From Bacteroidota bacterium (GTDB lineage: Bacteria; Bacteroidota; Bacteroidia; B-17B0; Aurantibacillaceae): a stretch of 64,000 nt of DNA. Positions 52,491 through 62,427 of this stretch are shown one piece after another. Positions within the stretch are counted from its first letter, which is position 1. Each line of letters opens with the position of its first letter. The notes below the pieces were generated by a model. It did not search any database. It was not told the DNA's origin and saw only the letters and a list, made by a program, of their open reading frames with translations. The position numbers and the translations under genes were made by a program. The stretch is from assembly GCA_016711805.1 (NCBI GenBank), contig JADJSH010000012.1:84975-148974 (forward strand). The letters are read 5' to 3'.

Positions 52491-53516
52491 CTATTCGCCA
52501 GAGAATTGTTTTAAAAATCGCACATCATTCTCGAAGAATAAACGTAAATCTTTAACTCGGTATTTCAACATGGTAATACGTTCAATACCCATTCCAAATG
52601 CAAAGCCGCTATATTTTTTGCTGTCAATGCCACAGTTTTCCAATACCTGAGGATCAACCATGCCACAACCTAAAATCTCAACCCAACCAGTGTATTTACA
52701 TACGTTACAGCCTTCGCCTTTGCAAATGGTACAGCTAATATCCACTTCGGCACTTGGCTCTGTAAATGGGAAATAACTAGGGCGCATTCTTATTTTAGTT
52801 TCTGTACCAAATAATTCTTTCGCAAAAAAGTTTAAGGTTTGTTTTAAATCAGCAAAGGAAACTTTTTCATCAATGTATAAACCTTCTATTTGATGAAACT
52901 GGCAGTGAGCACGCGCGCTGATTGCTTCATTACGGTAAACGCGTCCCGGAGAGATAGTACGAATAGGAGGTTTTTGATTCTCCATAATATGCACTTGCAC
53001 CGATGAGGTTTGTGTACGTAGTACCATTTCTGGATTTAGTTCCACATAAAATGTATCCTGCATATCACGCGCTGGATGATTTTCAGGTGTATTTAAAGCC
53101 GTAAAATTATGCCAATCATCTTCTATTTCTCTACCATCACTTACTGTAAAACCAATACGAGCAAATACATCAATAATTTGATTTTTAACCAATGACAAAG
53201 GATGACGAGAGCCAACCTGAATGGTTGGATCAGCAGGTAAGGTTAAGTCAATTTGTTTATCTGTTGCTGAGCTACTTGAAGCCTCATGCTTTTCTTTTAA
53301 TTCATTAATCTTATCTTGAGCTTTTATCTTAAGCTCATTTAACTTCTGCCCAACTTCACGCTTAATCTCAGGAGCCACTGCTTTAAAATCGTCAAACAAA
53401 GAAGTGATTTCACCTTTTTTACTTAACCATTTAATACGGTATTCTTCTACCTGCTCTTTACTTTGAGCTGCAAACTCCTCAACTTCTTGTAACAGAATGT
53501 TTATTCTTTCTAGCAT
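52491..53516 (-). CDS. pheS: Phenylalanyl-tRNA synthetase alpha subunit
   Basis: This 341-residue class II synthetase has the N-terminal coiled coil, HPLSLVKNQII, motif 2 RTISPGRVYRNE and motif 3 GFAFGMGIERI. A Cys-rich segment CTICKGEGCNVCKYTGWVEI is normal for the family. pheT is not adjacent. A TAAATTTG box lies 20 bases upstream. Confidence 0.96.
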   Translation of the reverse strand: MLERINILLQEVEEFAAQSKEQVEEYRIKWLSKKGEITSLFDDFKAVAPEIKREVGQKLNELKIKAQDKINELKEKHEASSSSATDKQIDLTLPADPTIQVGSRHPLSLVKNQIIDVFARIGFTVSDGREIEDDWHNFTALNTPENHPARDMQDTFYVELNPEMVLRTQTSSVQVHIMENQKPPIRTISPGRVYRNEAISARAHCQFHQIEGLYIDEKVSFADLKQTLNFFAKELFGTETKIRMRPSYFPFTEPSAEVDISCTICKGEGCNVCKYTGWVEILGCGMVDPQVLENCGIDSKKYSGFAFGMGIERITMLKYRVKDLRLFFENDVRFLKQFSGE

Positions 53517-53535
53517 AATAATTTGATAATGATGG

Positions 53536-53543
53536 CAAATTTA
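53536..53543 (-). promoter_or_regulatory. -7 box of pheS
   Basis: The minus strand reads TAAATTTG, matching TAnnTTTG, 20 bases before the pheS ATG. Confidence 0.5.
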
Positions 53544-53557
53544 AGCAATTTTAGCTA

Positions 53558-54715
53558 GTGAAAAGTCATCTTTTTATACATATCCTTTTTATTTATGCTT
53601 TGTTTATGGGCACCTTTTCTTATGCCCAAAATTTGTTGAACTATAAGGTTTATCAAAACGATACTATTAACATCATTGATAAGGATAGCTTAAAGCAAGG
53701 TATTTGGAAGGAGTTTTGGAGCAATGGCGATTTGAAAAGCGAAGTTTTTTATAAAAACAATAAAAAGCAAGGGCTCGAAATTAATTGGTTTGACGAGCCG
53801 GATTGTGTAGAATTAGAAGCTTATTATAAAGATGGCATGTTAGATGGCCCATCGATTTATTATACTAAAAAGTGTAAAAAAGACTTATTTCAAACTTTTA
53901 AAAATGGCTTAAAAGAAGGGCTAGAATTGGAGTATTATCCTAACGGGCATATAAAAGCGGAAGGAAAATATAAAAAGGGAAATCTAGATGGCTATTATAG
54001 AGTCTACGATAAAAATGGCGTTTTTGCATTTGAGAGTCGAAGCAGCGATAATGAAACTAATTTACAACCTAATATTGCCGATACAGCCAATAGTGTAGTG
54101 TTTAATGTATTGAAACGTAATAAGAAGTGGAATAACAAATTAATTGTAGCGGATTTAACGGGTAGTATGTATCCATATGCGCAACAAGTAAGTACTTGGA
54201 TGAAATTGCATTTTATGAAAGACACCACTAGTCAGAATTTTGCATTTTTTAATGACGGAGATAAAAAACGTGATGAGGACAAAAAAATAGGAGCCACTGG
54301 AGGTGTTTATCATTGCAAGGCAAAAACAGTTGATGAGTTAATTGCAACCATGGAAATGACCATTAAAAAAGGGCAGGGTGGAGACGCTCCAGAAAACCCA
54401 ATTGAAGCAATTATATACGGTTTAAATAAAAGCGGAAAGGTAGAAGAGGTGATTTTAATTGCAGATAATTGGGCTAAAGCGAGAGATATAAAAATGTTAC
54501 CACGAATTAAAGTTCCTGTAAGAGTTATTTTATGCGGTGTTTTTGATGGTATGGAAATTAATGAAGATTATTTAAATATTGCATATAAAACAAAGGGCTC
54601 TGTGCATACAATTGAACAGGACATTACGGATTTGATGAAACAGGGTAAGGATAAGAAATTCAACATTAATGGCGTAGATTATATTATTAAAAACGGAAGC
54701 ATTAAAGTGTTTTAA
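53558..54715 (+). CDS. Secreted MORN-repeat / von Willebrand A-like fusion protein
   Basis: This 385-residue protein starts with GTG at 53558 and has a signal peptide ending near SYAQN. Residues ~35-160 contain YwqK/MORN-like repeats (SDSLKQGIWKEFWSNGDLKS, NGHIKAEGKYKKGNLDGYY). The second half is vWA-like with an intact MIDAS-type D199-L-T201-G-S203 (DxTxS) and a long alternating core. The two are usually found in separate proteins. Envelope location and protein-protein or metal-dependent binding are inferred. Confidence 0.75.
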   Translation: MKSHLFIHILFIYALFMGTFSYAQNLLNYKVYQNDTINIIDKDSLKQGIWKEFWSNGDLKSEVFYKNNKKQGLEINWFDEPDCVELEAYYKDGMLDGPSIYYTKKCKKDLFQTFKNGLKEGLELEYYPNGHIKAEGKYKKGNLDGYYRVYDKNGVFAFESRSSDNETNLQPNIADTANSVVFNVLKRNKKWNNKLIVADLTGSMYPYAQQVSTWMKLHFMKDTTSQNFAFFNDGDKKRDEDKKIGATGGVYHCKAKTVDELIATMEMTIKKGQGGDAPENPIEAIIYGLNKSGKVEEVILIADNWAKARDIKMLPRIKVPVRVILCGVFDGMEINEDYLNIAYKTKGSVHTIEQDITDLMKQGKDKKFNINGVDYIIKNGSIKVF

Positions 54716-54743
54716 TTCTGTTATCTTTATACTCTATTTTTTT

Positions 54744-55667
54744 GTGCGCATCTATCATCATATATCTGAGTTATCTAATTTAACCAATTCGATTGTTACC
54801 ATTGGTACATTTGATGGCGTTCATTTAGGACATCAACAAATTATTAAGCGTTTGGTGGAACTAAAAAAGAAGCAAGGTGGTGAAATTGTATTATTTACCT
54901 TTGCTCCGCATCCTCGCAAGGTTTTATTTCCAGAGCAATCAGATCTAAAATTAATAACCACCACTCAAGAAAAGTGTGAGTTGTTGCAACAGTTTGGGGT
55001 TGATCATGTATTGGTTTATCCTTTTACTAAAGCATTTTCACAAATGCAAGCCCAAGATTACATTTCAGATATTATCGCTAAAGGCTTAAAAACAAAAACT
55101 TTAGTAATTGGATACGATCATCGTTTTGGAAGCAACCGCGAAGGAAATATTGAAACCTTAAAGCAATTTGCATCTACCCATCAATTTAATGTAGAGGAAA
55201 TTCCTGCTCAAGAAATTAACCAATTAAATATTAGTAGTACGCGCATCAGAAAAGCAATTGATGAAGGCGATGTGAAAACGGCGAACGAATTTTTAGGCTA
55301 TTCTTTTTTTGTAACAGGAACGGTTATAAAAGGAAAACAATTAGGAAGAACCATCGGCTATCCAACCGCAAATATATTTTTGGAAGACGCCGATAAGCTA
55401 ATTCCTAAAATTGGGGTGTATGCGGTAAATGTTATTTTGGATGGAATCACCTATAAAGGGATGTTGAATGTTGGAACTAATCCTACAACGGATGCAGATC
55501 ATAAAATTAAAATTGAAGTAAATATTTTTGATTTTGATAAAGATATTTATGGCGAGACGTTAAAGGTAGAGTTTGTTAAATGGATACGAAATGAAGAAAA
55601 ATTTGCTAACTTAGATGAACTAAAGCAAGCTTTAGCAAATGATAAAATTGCCTGTGCTCATGTATAG
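54744..55667 (+). CDS. ribF: Bifunctional riboflavin kinase / FAD synthetase
   Basis: This 307-residue protein starts with GTG. The N-terminal adenylyltransferase domain has GTFDGVHLGHQ and SSTRIRKAI; the C-terminal kinase domain has GKQLGRTIGYPTANI and NVGTNPT. It makes FMN and FAD from riboflavin. The next gene starts inside its last few codons. Confidence 0.95.
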   Translation: MRIYHHISELSNLTNSIVTIGTFDGVHLGHQQIIKRLVELKKKQGGEIVLFTFAPHPRKVLFPEQSDLKLITTTQEKCELLQQFGVDHVLVYPFTKAFSQMQAQDYISDIIAKGLKTKTLVIGYDHRFGSNREGNIETLKQFASTHQFNVEEIPAQEINQLNISSTRIRKAIDEGDVKTANEFLGYSFFVTGTVIKGKQLGRTIGYPTANIFLEDADKLIPKIGVYAVNVILDGITYKGMLNVGTNPTTDADHKIKIEVNIFDFDKDIYGETLKVEFVKWIRNEEKFANLDELKQALANDKIACAHV

Positions 55668-56274
55668 ATTTTTTTCGAAAATAATTTTGGTTGTATTATT
55701 CACTGTTTCGGTGCAGTGTGTTAATGCTCAAGTTCCTTTGATGGATTCTTTAACGTTAGATACTTTAACGGGATTTACTAATTTACAAGAAGCACTTAAA
55801 AACCCAGATGCGGTTACCAAGTTAGTTTTGAGAAGACAACACCTGAAATCTTTTCCAAAAGAAATACTGCAATTTAAAAATTTACAATATTTAGATATTA
55901 GTAAAAACTCTATTGCGGAGTTACCCGATAGCATTGATAAATTAATCAATTTACAATATTTTGCTTGTAGTAAAACAGGCTTACAACGTTTACCTAAAGA
56001 AATTGGACGTTTAACAAATTTGGTTTATCTTAATTTTAATCAAAATGATTTGGAGTTGCTTCCTCCGCAAATTGGTAATTTAGAAAAACTAGAAATACTC
56101 GATTTATGGAGTAATAATTTTAGTGAATATCCTTCAACGCTTGGGAGTTTAAAAGCCTTGAAAGTAATTGATCTACGAAATATTTTAATTAGTGATGAGG
56201 TGCAAAGCACGATTACTAATATGCTTCCAAATTCTAAGGTTTACATGTCGCCTAGCTGTAAATGTAAGTGGTAA
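55660..56274 (+). CDS. Secreted leucine-rich-repeat protein
   Basis: The start at 55660, eight bases before the ribF stop, gives a signal peptide (MYRFFSKIILVVLFTVSVQC) that the ATG at 55639 would spoil. The ~204-residue product has five LRRs (LQYLDISKNSIAELPDSIDKL and neighbours). It probably binds proteins or glycans outside the cytoplasm. The four-codon overlap with ribF suggests translational coupling. Confidence 0.88.
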   Translation: MYRFFSKIILVVLFTVSVQCVNAQVPLMDSLTLDTLTGFTNLQEALKNPDAVTKLVLRRQHLKSFPKEILQFKNLQYLDISKNSIAELPDSIDKLINLQYFACSKTGLQRLPKEIGRLTNLVYLNFNQNDLELLPPQIGNLEKLEILDLWSNNFSEYPSTLGSLKALKVIDLRNILISDEVQSTITNMLPNSKVYMSPSCKCKW

Positions 56275-56307
56275 TTTGTCTACTATTATTTCTATAATTC
56301 CTCTACT

Positions 56308-57780
56308 ATGAAATTTAAAAATTTATTGCTGATATTAATATCTGTACCAACTATTTTTTTTGGTCAACAATTAAGTAGAAAAGTTCTTGATTACGAAAAA
56401 CTTAAAATAGTGGAAGTGTATTGTGACAGCTCTACTATTATTGATCTTGAGCGAGCTATGGTGGCAATTAATGAATATCAAAGTGAGCGTGGTGTTGAAA
56501 TTTCAAAATCAATATTCGATAAAAATCAATCTTGTCCTCAGATTTTTGAGGTTTATGCTTATAGTTTATTTAGAAACGGCAAATGGTTTGAAGGAATTGA
56601 TATCCTAGAAAAAGGAATTGAATTGTTTGGAGCTGCCCCTGAGTTAATTAAAAGAAGATCAGAGATGAGTATTGAGATGGGACAAATGGGGATTGGAGAA
56701 AAGGTAGTTGATGGTAATTCTATTTATGTTTCAGGAAAAAATGCTTTAGCATACGATGAGAAACAGTTTAAAGAGGAAAATTACAAATCAGCTCTATTGG
56801 ATTTAATATATCTAAAAGATAATTATGGTAGACCGGATGAAGCCTATTTAATTGGGATGGTTAATCAAATTTTAGGGAATTATGAAAAATCATCTGAAGC
56901 TTTTGAGACTTTGTTGGCAGATGAAGAATATATGACCATTTCGGCATATAACATAGCTGATAATTTTATGAGTCTTAAACAATTCGATAAAGCCGAAAAA
57001 GAATTCTTGAATCTTTCTATACTTTATCCAGATGAGCCAGAGATACATAATAAATTGGCTGAACTATATACGTTTAAAAACGATAGTGTTAAAGTAAAAG
57101 ATTATAAAAATAAATCCTATTATTTTTCAAACATACCTTCATTTGCAGAACTAGAATACAACAATGAAAATTTTGAGCTATTGAATTTTTTTTCAAATGG
57201 TTCAGTCTCCTATAAAAATAAATCAGAAAAGCTAAAGAGTATTTATAAAACTAAAAATCAATCATATACTATTGACGTTTGTTTAATGATTTTAAAATTA
57301 CATGCTAATCACGGTAACGGACTTGAAGACGATGCTAGTAACATACTTTCACAAATTGGATTGCCATCGATTGAAAAAACACATAAATTATTTCGTAGTA
57401 ATATCTCTACATGCACCATTACGTATCTAGCAGATGTAATGGCTCACGTTAAGGATAGCGCTTCTTGGGAGCTTTTGGTGGCTTTCCTTCCAACAATTGC
57501 CAATATGCCAATGACTCTGATAGCACCTAGTGTGCCAGAAAAACTCTTACTATTTAATGAACGAACAGGATTAGTTGAAATTTTAAAAGTAATTAAGCCA
57601 TTGCTATCTGAAAATCAGGATAATAGTGCGGATCCAATGTCTCAGTTAGGGAGTTTTAATCAGTTTGTTTATTATTATCCTTTAAAAAAATTGAAGCAAA
57701 AAGAAGTTCTCTCAGTAGCTAAAGTTCTAAATTATACAGATTCGGAATTAGAGAAGCTGAAAGAAAAAATAAAAAAATAG
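56308..57780 (+). CDS. Secreted TPR-containing hypothetical protein
   Basis: This 490-residue protein has a signal peptide ending near TIFFGQQL and TPR-like helix pairs through about residues 60-260. The C-terminal ~200 residues show no recognised domain. It starts 33 bases after the LRR gene. Its function is unknown; scaffold or regulatory roles are typical for the fold. Confidence 0.7.
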   Translation: MKFKNLLLILISVPTIFFGQQLSRKVLDYEKLKIVEVYCDSSTIIDLERAMVAINEYQSERGVEISKSIFDKNQSCPQIFEVYAYSLFRNGKWFEGIDILEKGIELFGAAPELIKRRSEMSIEMGQMGIGEKVVDGNSIYVSGKNALAYDEKQFKEENYKSALLDLIYLKDNYGRPDEAYLIGMVNQILGNYEKSSEAFETLLADEEYMTISAYNIADNFMSLKQFDKAEKEFLNLSILYPDEPEIHNKLAELYTFKNDSVKVKDYKNKSYYFSNIPSFAELEYNNENFELLNFFSNGSVSYKNKSEKLKSIYKTKNQSYTIDVCLMILKLHANHGNGLEDDASNILSQIGLPSIEKTHKLFRSNISTCTITYLADVMAHVKDSASWELLVAFLPTIANMPMTLIAPSVPEKLLLFNERTGLVEILKVIKPLLSENQDNSADPMSQLGSFNQFVYYYPLKKLKQKEVLSVAKVLNYTDSELEKLKEKIKK

Positions 57781-57792
57781 AGTGCTAGTAAT

Positions 57793-58725
57793 TTAAACTC
57801 CCATTGCTTTTAATTGTTCTTCCAAAAATTTGATGCCTTCCACAAAACTATGAGGATTATATCCTAAATCACGTTTAGCTTTGTCGATAATAAAACCAGT
57901 AATGGGAGGACGTTTAGCTGGCTGCTTGATGTCGGCTGATTTAGAAGGTTTGATTAATGACTTATCTAATTTATAATAATCAGCAACTAAATGCGCTACT
58001 TCTAAAATATTTAAAAAATCTTTTCCCGAAATATTATAAATACCGCTTGCTTTTTTCTCAGCAATTAATATACAACCATCCGCTAAATCTTCGGCTAAGG
58101 TTGGTGTACGGTATTGATCGTCAACCACGTTGATTGTTTTACCTTGCTCTAAACTTTGTTTTACCCATAATACAATGTTACTTCTACTCATATTGTCTAC
58201 AATACCGTAAACTAATACCGTACGAGCCATGGCCCAATGTAAGCTTGAAGCTTGTACAATTTTTTCAGCCTCTAATTTTGTTTCGGCATAATAGCTTAAA
58301 GGATTTGGTTTTTCAGTTTCATCTAATGGACCATGTGTCCCATCAAAAATAAAATCGGTTGACAGATGAATAAAATGAGGTTTATAGTTTGGATTTTCTT
58401 TTTGTAATTTTTCTAAAACAGTTACTTGATTTTTAACAGAGGTTGTATTTAAAAGTAAAGCACCTTCTTTGTCAGTTTCACAAGCATCCACATTTGTCAT
58501 AGCTGCTGTATTGATAATGACATCTGGCATACAATTAGAAAATACAGATTCAACATTGTCGTAATTTGTAATATCTAATTCCGCATATTCATAGCCAGAT
58601 TTATTTACTAATCTGTTTTCGCCACGTGCGGTAGCAATGCAGTTGATATTTGCTTTATCTTTTAGTTTATAAACTAATTTTTGGCCTAATAAGCCATTAG
58701 ATCCTGTGATTAAAATTTTTTGCAT
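57793..58725 (-). CDS. RmlD-like sugar nucleotide reductase (extended SDR)
   Basis: The start at 58725 (MQKILITGSNGLLGQ) is preferred; the longer frame extends into the repeat upstream. The ~310-residue protein has the TGSNGLLG Rossmann motif, the catalytic LSTDFIFDG and the YxxxK in YYAETK. It matches dTDP-4-dehydrorhamnose reductase (RmlD), which makes dTDP-L-rhamnose. No rmlABC is nearby, so the exact substrate is uncertain. Confidence 0.88.
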   Translation of the reverse strand: MQKILITGSNGLLGQKLVYKLKDKANINCIATARGENRLVNKSGYEYAELDITNYDNVESVFSNCMPDVIINTAAMTNVDACETDKEGALLLNTTSVKNQVTVLEKLQKENPNYKPHFIHLSTDFIFDGTHGPLDETEKPNPLSYYAETKLEAEKIVQASSLHWAMARTVLVYGIVDNMSRSNIVLWVKQSLEQGKTINVVDDQYRTPTLAEDLADGCILIAEKKASGIYNISGKDFLNILEVAHLVADYYKLDKSLIKPSKSADIKQPAKRPPITGFIIDKAKRDLGYNPHSFVEGIKFLEEQLKAMGV

Positions 58726-58780
58726 AGGGTAAATATACAAAAACAATAAAATGGGATTACTTTGAATTTTATTTTTATTT

Positions 58781-58985
58781 ATTCTTTTTTCTTGGCAAAA
58801 AAGAATCAAAAACCCAAGGCGAAAGACCAACTCCAATCTTTTTCTCACTCAAAATGCCTGCGCAATGCCGCCGAAAAAATTGGTCTACCCACTTGCTGGC
58901 CCAAAGCTTATTACGCTTTGTCCTGCTCTCTTTCGCCAAAAACAGCCGCACTATTACCAACGGATGATAAGTGTGCTAAAAATGG
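58781..58985. repeat. Long composite dispersed repeat
   Basis: The stretch opens with a hairpin (ATTCTTTTTT ... AAAAAAGAAT) and continues with blocks such as CCAAGGCGAAAG and GCTGGCCCAAAGCTTATTACGCTTTG that show no coding signal. Chance ORFs cross it in several frames. It resembles a class of long intergenic repeats in Bacteroidota that begin TTTTTTCTTG-CAAAAAAGAA-CCAAGGC. It fills the gap between the RmlD-like gene and the exonuclease. Confidence 0.6.
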
Positions 58986-59012
58986 CGATAAGCTTATTTT
59001 GATAATTTTATA

Positions 59013-59525
59013 TTACTTTGAATTACTTTTTATTTGCAATAAAATATCAAATAATTTAGCGGTGGCTACGGCATCTCCTTCGGCTCTATGTCTTGCATCA
59101 TTGCTAATGCCAAGGCTTTGGCAAAGTGGGCCTAAACTATATGTTTTTTTTCCAGGAATTAATTTGCGACTTAATCTTACTGTGCATAGTTTTTCTCTTT
59201 CATACTCATAACCTAAAGCTGCAAATTCTCCTTTAATAAAATTGTAATCGAAGCTTACATTATGAGCGACAAAAGTTCGGTTTTGAGTTAATTTAAGAAT
59301 GGTATTTGCTACTTCATGAAATTTTGGTGCAGTAGCAACCATTTGATTGGTAATACCTGTAATGTTAGTATAGATTGGAGCAATGTAACATTCGGGATTG
59401 ATGAGTGTTGAAAATTTCTCGGTGACTTGCAAGCCATCATGAATCAAAATACATATTTCAGTAATACGTCCTCGTTGAGGTTCAAATTTTCCTCCGCAGG
59501 TTTCAATATCAATGATAGCAAACAT
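59013..59525 (-). CDS. DnaQ-like 3'-5' exonuclease domain protein
   Basis: This 170-residue protein has complete DEDDh exonuclease motifs: D6 and E8 in IIDIETCGG, H88-D93 in HNVSFD and H146-D151 in HRAEGDA. Related proteins in Bacteroidota are often longer, with a C-terminal GIY-YIG (UvrC-like) domain; here the ORF ends directly after the exonuclease domain and next to a repeat. It could proofread, repair or degrade DNA or RNA. Confidence 0.88.
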   Translation of the reverse strand: MFAIIDIETCGGKFEPQRGRITEICILIHDGLQVTEKFSTLINPECYIAPIYTNITGITNQMVATAPKFHEVANTILKLTQNRTFVAHNVSFDYNFIKGEFAALGYEYEREKLCTVRLSRKLIPGKKTYSLGPLCQSLGISNDARHRAEGDAVATAKLFDILLQIKSNSK

Positions 59526-59548
59526 ATATTATAATTTAGTTTAAATAA

Positions 59549-59582
59549 AAAAGCTCATCCAATTTTATTAGGATGAGCTTTT
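59549..59582 (-). terminator. Rho-independent terminator after the T9SS esterase
   Basis: AAAAGCTCATCC (59549-59560) pairs perfectly with GGATGAGCTTTT (59571-59582). On the minus strand the hairpin is followed by T6. Confidence 0.9.
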
Positions 59583-59597
59583 AAAGAATGAATTATG

Positions 59598-60920
59598 TTA
59601 GTTGAACATGACTTTTTGAGTAGTAGATTCACCATTTTTAGTGGTTACTTTTAAGAAGTAAAGACCGCTAGCTAAATTATTTTTTTTGATGTTGAATGTT
59701 GCTTGCTCTGTGCTTTCAGATGACATTAGTTTTCCAGCAATATCAAATAATTCAACTTTATGAGAAGTATTTGAGTTTGCGAATTCAATAACCATTTCAT
59801 TATCTGATGGATTAGGAAACACACTGCCAATAACATTAGTATTTGTTAATTCACTAATACCAACAAATCCAGGTGATGCACAAGTCATTAAAACGTGTGT
59901 AGTGCAAACTGTATAATTGTATAAAGTTGCTGTTTGTGCAGGTGCATTTTGAGGCATTAATGCTGGGTCGGTACAACCTAATCGAGTTACTAAATAGTCT
60001 CTCACAAATTTAATGGTAGTATCCATGTATGCTGCCGATGCAGCATAAGGCACGTGATCTTGACCATACCAAGTATATAATGGGTTATTAATTCCAACTG
60101 CATTTGCTTGTTCTTTTAACATTCTACTTCCATCTAATAAAAGCAATGGTACACCTGGATTTACCATGCCTCTATTGTATAGTACAGTAGCATCATCAGT
60201 TCCGTGCATTGAGCAAAATGGCACATCACCAGCTTCTAACCAACCATATCTACCTAAAGCACCACATAAATTAATAACACCTTTTACTTTTGTTGAGTAG
60301 CATTGGTTGCCGCTGTAACCTTCCATACCACCAAGTGATGTTAAAACAGTTGGGGTAACATAATAATTAATTTCGCATGATTTATTTAAGTATGCTGTTT
60401 GCAATGCTGTAATTGCACCAGCAGAACTACCACCAATAAAAATATTGTTTGTGTCAATTTTATAAGTGTTTGCCGTTAATTTATCTTTGTAAAAAAAGCG
60501 AATTGACGCTTTCATATCTTGAACTGCTCTTAAAACTGCTTTAATAGCATTAACAGAGTCTAATGGAAAAAATCCTAAACGGTAATTAATAGAAGCGCAT
60601 ACATACCCCTTTTTTGCAAACGCTTGTGATAATGCTACAACATCTCCATCTGTACTTGTACCTCCCTGAAAACTCCCACCGTGAGCCCAAATGATTAATG
60701 GACGAGCAGTATCAACATCGCCTGTTGGTTGGTAGATATCCATTTTTAAGGATGTTGTACCACCACTCCAACTTAGGTTTGAACCGTAAACCACATTACT
60801 CGTTGTGGTTACATTTGTAAATGTATCAGAAGCATAACGACCAGTAGCACAAGGGCTTTGTGCTTTTATTGATATTGCAGTTATTAATGTGGAAAAAGCT
60901 AATAAGTAAATTTTTTTCAT
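59598..60920 (-). CDS. Secreted carboxylesterase-like alpha/beta hydrolase with T9SS sorting domain
   Basis: This 440-residue protein has a signal peptide (ISIKAQSPC). The esterase core has the oxyanion HGG (residues 80-82), nucleophile S166 in GGSSAGAI, and candidate Asp and His in GTDDATVL and GQDHVPYAAS, so the triad is complete. A short linker leads to a T9SS sorting domain (VFPNPSDNEMVIEF ... GLYFLKVTTKNG). It likely acts on surface or secreted ester substrates. Confidence 0.92.
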   Translation of the reverse strand: MKKIYLLAFSTLITAISIKAQSPCATGRYASDTFTNVTTTSNVVYGSNLSWSGGTTSLKMDIYQPTGDVDTARPLIIWAHGGSFQGGTSTDGDVVALSQAFAKKGYVCASINYRLGFFPLDSVNAIKAVLRAVQDMKASIRFFYKDKLTANTYKIDTNNIFIGGSSAGAITALQTAYLNKSCEINYYVTPTVLTSLGGMEGYSGNQCYSTKVKGVINLCGALGRYGWLEAGDVPFCSMHGTDDATVLYNRGMVNPGVPLLLLDGSRMLKEQANAVGINNPLYTWYGQDHVPYAASAAYMDTTIKFVRDYLVTRLGCTDPALMPQNAPAQTATLYNYTVCTTHVLMTCASPGFVGISELTNTNVIGSVFPNPSDNEMVIEFANSNTSHKVELFDIAGKLMSSESTEQATFNIKKNNLASGLYFLKVTTKNGESTTQKVMFN

Positions 60921-61103
60921 AAGTAGATTTTTATTGTTTTTAAATTGTCTTATGGTTTATTCATCATTTGCTTAGAGTTTGTTTAGCAGCATGATGAATA
61001 TTTCATATAGTGTATAGTTTAAGTTATTCTAAATTTAATAAATTAATTTAAAACTGTTTAGGTATTCATATAAATTTAACAATCCAACTACTAAAAGGTT
61101 TAG

Positions 61104-62417
61104 TTATGGAAATGTTACAGCAGGATATTTCATTGCATTAACCTCTGGAATACTCGATTGATAAGTTGAGTTAATTGCTTTAATAAATTCGTTCGCTAAT
61201 ATAGCATTTCCTCTGGCAGTTAAGTTTAAACCATCTAAGGAGTAAAATCCTCCTGAAACAAAAGAGGCGTTTACCGCCACACCATTATATACATAACTAG
61301 TTTTAACTTTTTTGAAAAAGGAGTTTACATCAACAAAAGCTAGGCCTTTAGCACTGGCAATGTTTTTTAGAATGGCATTGTAGTCGTTAATCGCATTTTC
61401 AATAGCATCAATTTCACTAGCAATTAATGTAAATCTATTTGGGATTAAAGTTGCTGCTCCCCAATTGGTATAACACTTAACAGAGTCTAACGGAATATTT
61501 AGTAAAACAAATTCACCTTCTACCATTTGTCTGTATCCTGTAAATTGTACAGTTTCATCTTCAATAAAAAAGGCGTTATCACCTTCGTAATAGGTAACTG
61601 GAACTTGCCCATTTAACTCTTCTGCTTTTTCTTTTGTTAATTTCAAACCGTTCCATGGTATAGTATTAAAATAGGCCATAGATTTAATACTTGGGATATT
61701 TGCAATAACACCTTTACTGCCATTTGCCATTAACTGGTTAATAATGTTATTGATACTAGCTTCAAAGCCAATGCCAATTGCTCCTGCCATTGGAGTAATA
61801 CTATCTGAAGCTCCTCCTTTTAACGCATATTTTAAAACATCCTGTAAACCTAAGTTAACCGAAAAAAATGTGGGGTTCTTGGCAACTGCATCTGATAAAA
61901 TAGAAGAAGATGGGCTTGAAGACATACGTTGATAAAATGGATTAGTATAACTTGTAACAGCCATATCAATTACTTTTACATCAGGCACCGCCATGTTATT
62001 AAATGAGCCTTGACTGGAATATATGTTTGTAAAAACAGAAGCATCGCCTTGTGTAGCAATTTTTACAGGTCCTAAAGACACCACGCCTTTGCAATCAGTT
62101 CTGTTTCCTAAAATGGATGGCGCATTATTAGCATTACCCATACCTATTGAACTTTGAGAAACGTTTGGGATTTTAAACTCACCACCGCCAATTAATTTAA
62201 ATTGCTCTGCTAAAATATTTGCATACGAATTTTGTTGTGCATCGTAATATAAGGCCCCGTTACTATATCCAGCCGTCATGGAGCTTCCTAGTGCAACGTA
62301 GTTAGATACATCAATGTTTCCTTTATCAGGATCGGGAACATCAAACTTAGGTTTGCAGCTTACAATAACAGTTGTGGTAATTGCTAATGTTATTATTTTA
62401 TATACTGTTGTATTCAT
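61104..62417 (-). CDS. SGNH/GDSL-type lipoprotein
   Basis: This 437-residue protein has a lipoprotein signal (TTTVIVSCKPKF, Cys21). It contains the GDSL-like block VALGSSMTAGYSNG and a later NLTARGNAILANEF with the SGNH His-box region changed. The catalytic serine is plausible in GSSMTAG, but the GDSL motif is atypical (GSSM). An outer-membrane lipoprotein acting on ester bonds is inferred. It lies 10 bases downstream of the FadL-type gene. Confidence 0.75.
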   Translation of the reverse strand: MNTTVYKIITLAITTTVIVSCKPKFDVPDPDKGNIDVSNYVALGSSMTAGYSNGALYYDAQQNSYANILAEQFKLIGGGEFKIPNVSQSSIGMGNANNAPSILGNRTDCKGVVSLGPVKIATQGDASVFTNIYSSQGSFNNMAVPDVKVIDMAVTSYTNPFYQRMSSSPSSSILSDAVAKNPTFFSVNLGLQDVLKYALKGGASDSITPMAGAIGIGFEASINNIINQLMANGSKGVIANIPSIKSMAYFNTIPWNGLKLTKEKAEELNGQVPVTYYEGDNAFFIEDETVQFTGYRQMVEGEFVLLNIPLDSVKCYTNWGAATLIPNRFTLIASEIDAIENAINDYNAILKNIASAKGLAFVDVNSFFKKVKTSYVYNGVAVNASFVSGGFYSLDGLNLTARGNAILANEFIKAINSTYQSSIPEVNAMKYPAVTFP

Positions 62418-62427
62418 TGTCGTTGAA

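Noticed and set aside
58762..59211. ORF of 149 codons on the plus strand
   Set aside because: It spans the long repeat and the antisense of the exonuclease gene and has an implausible composition.
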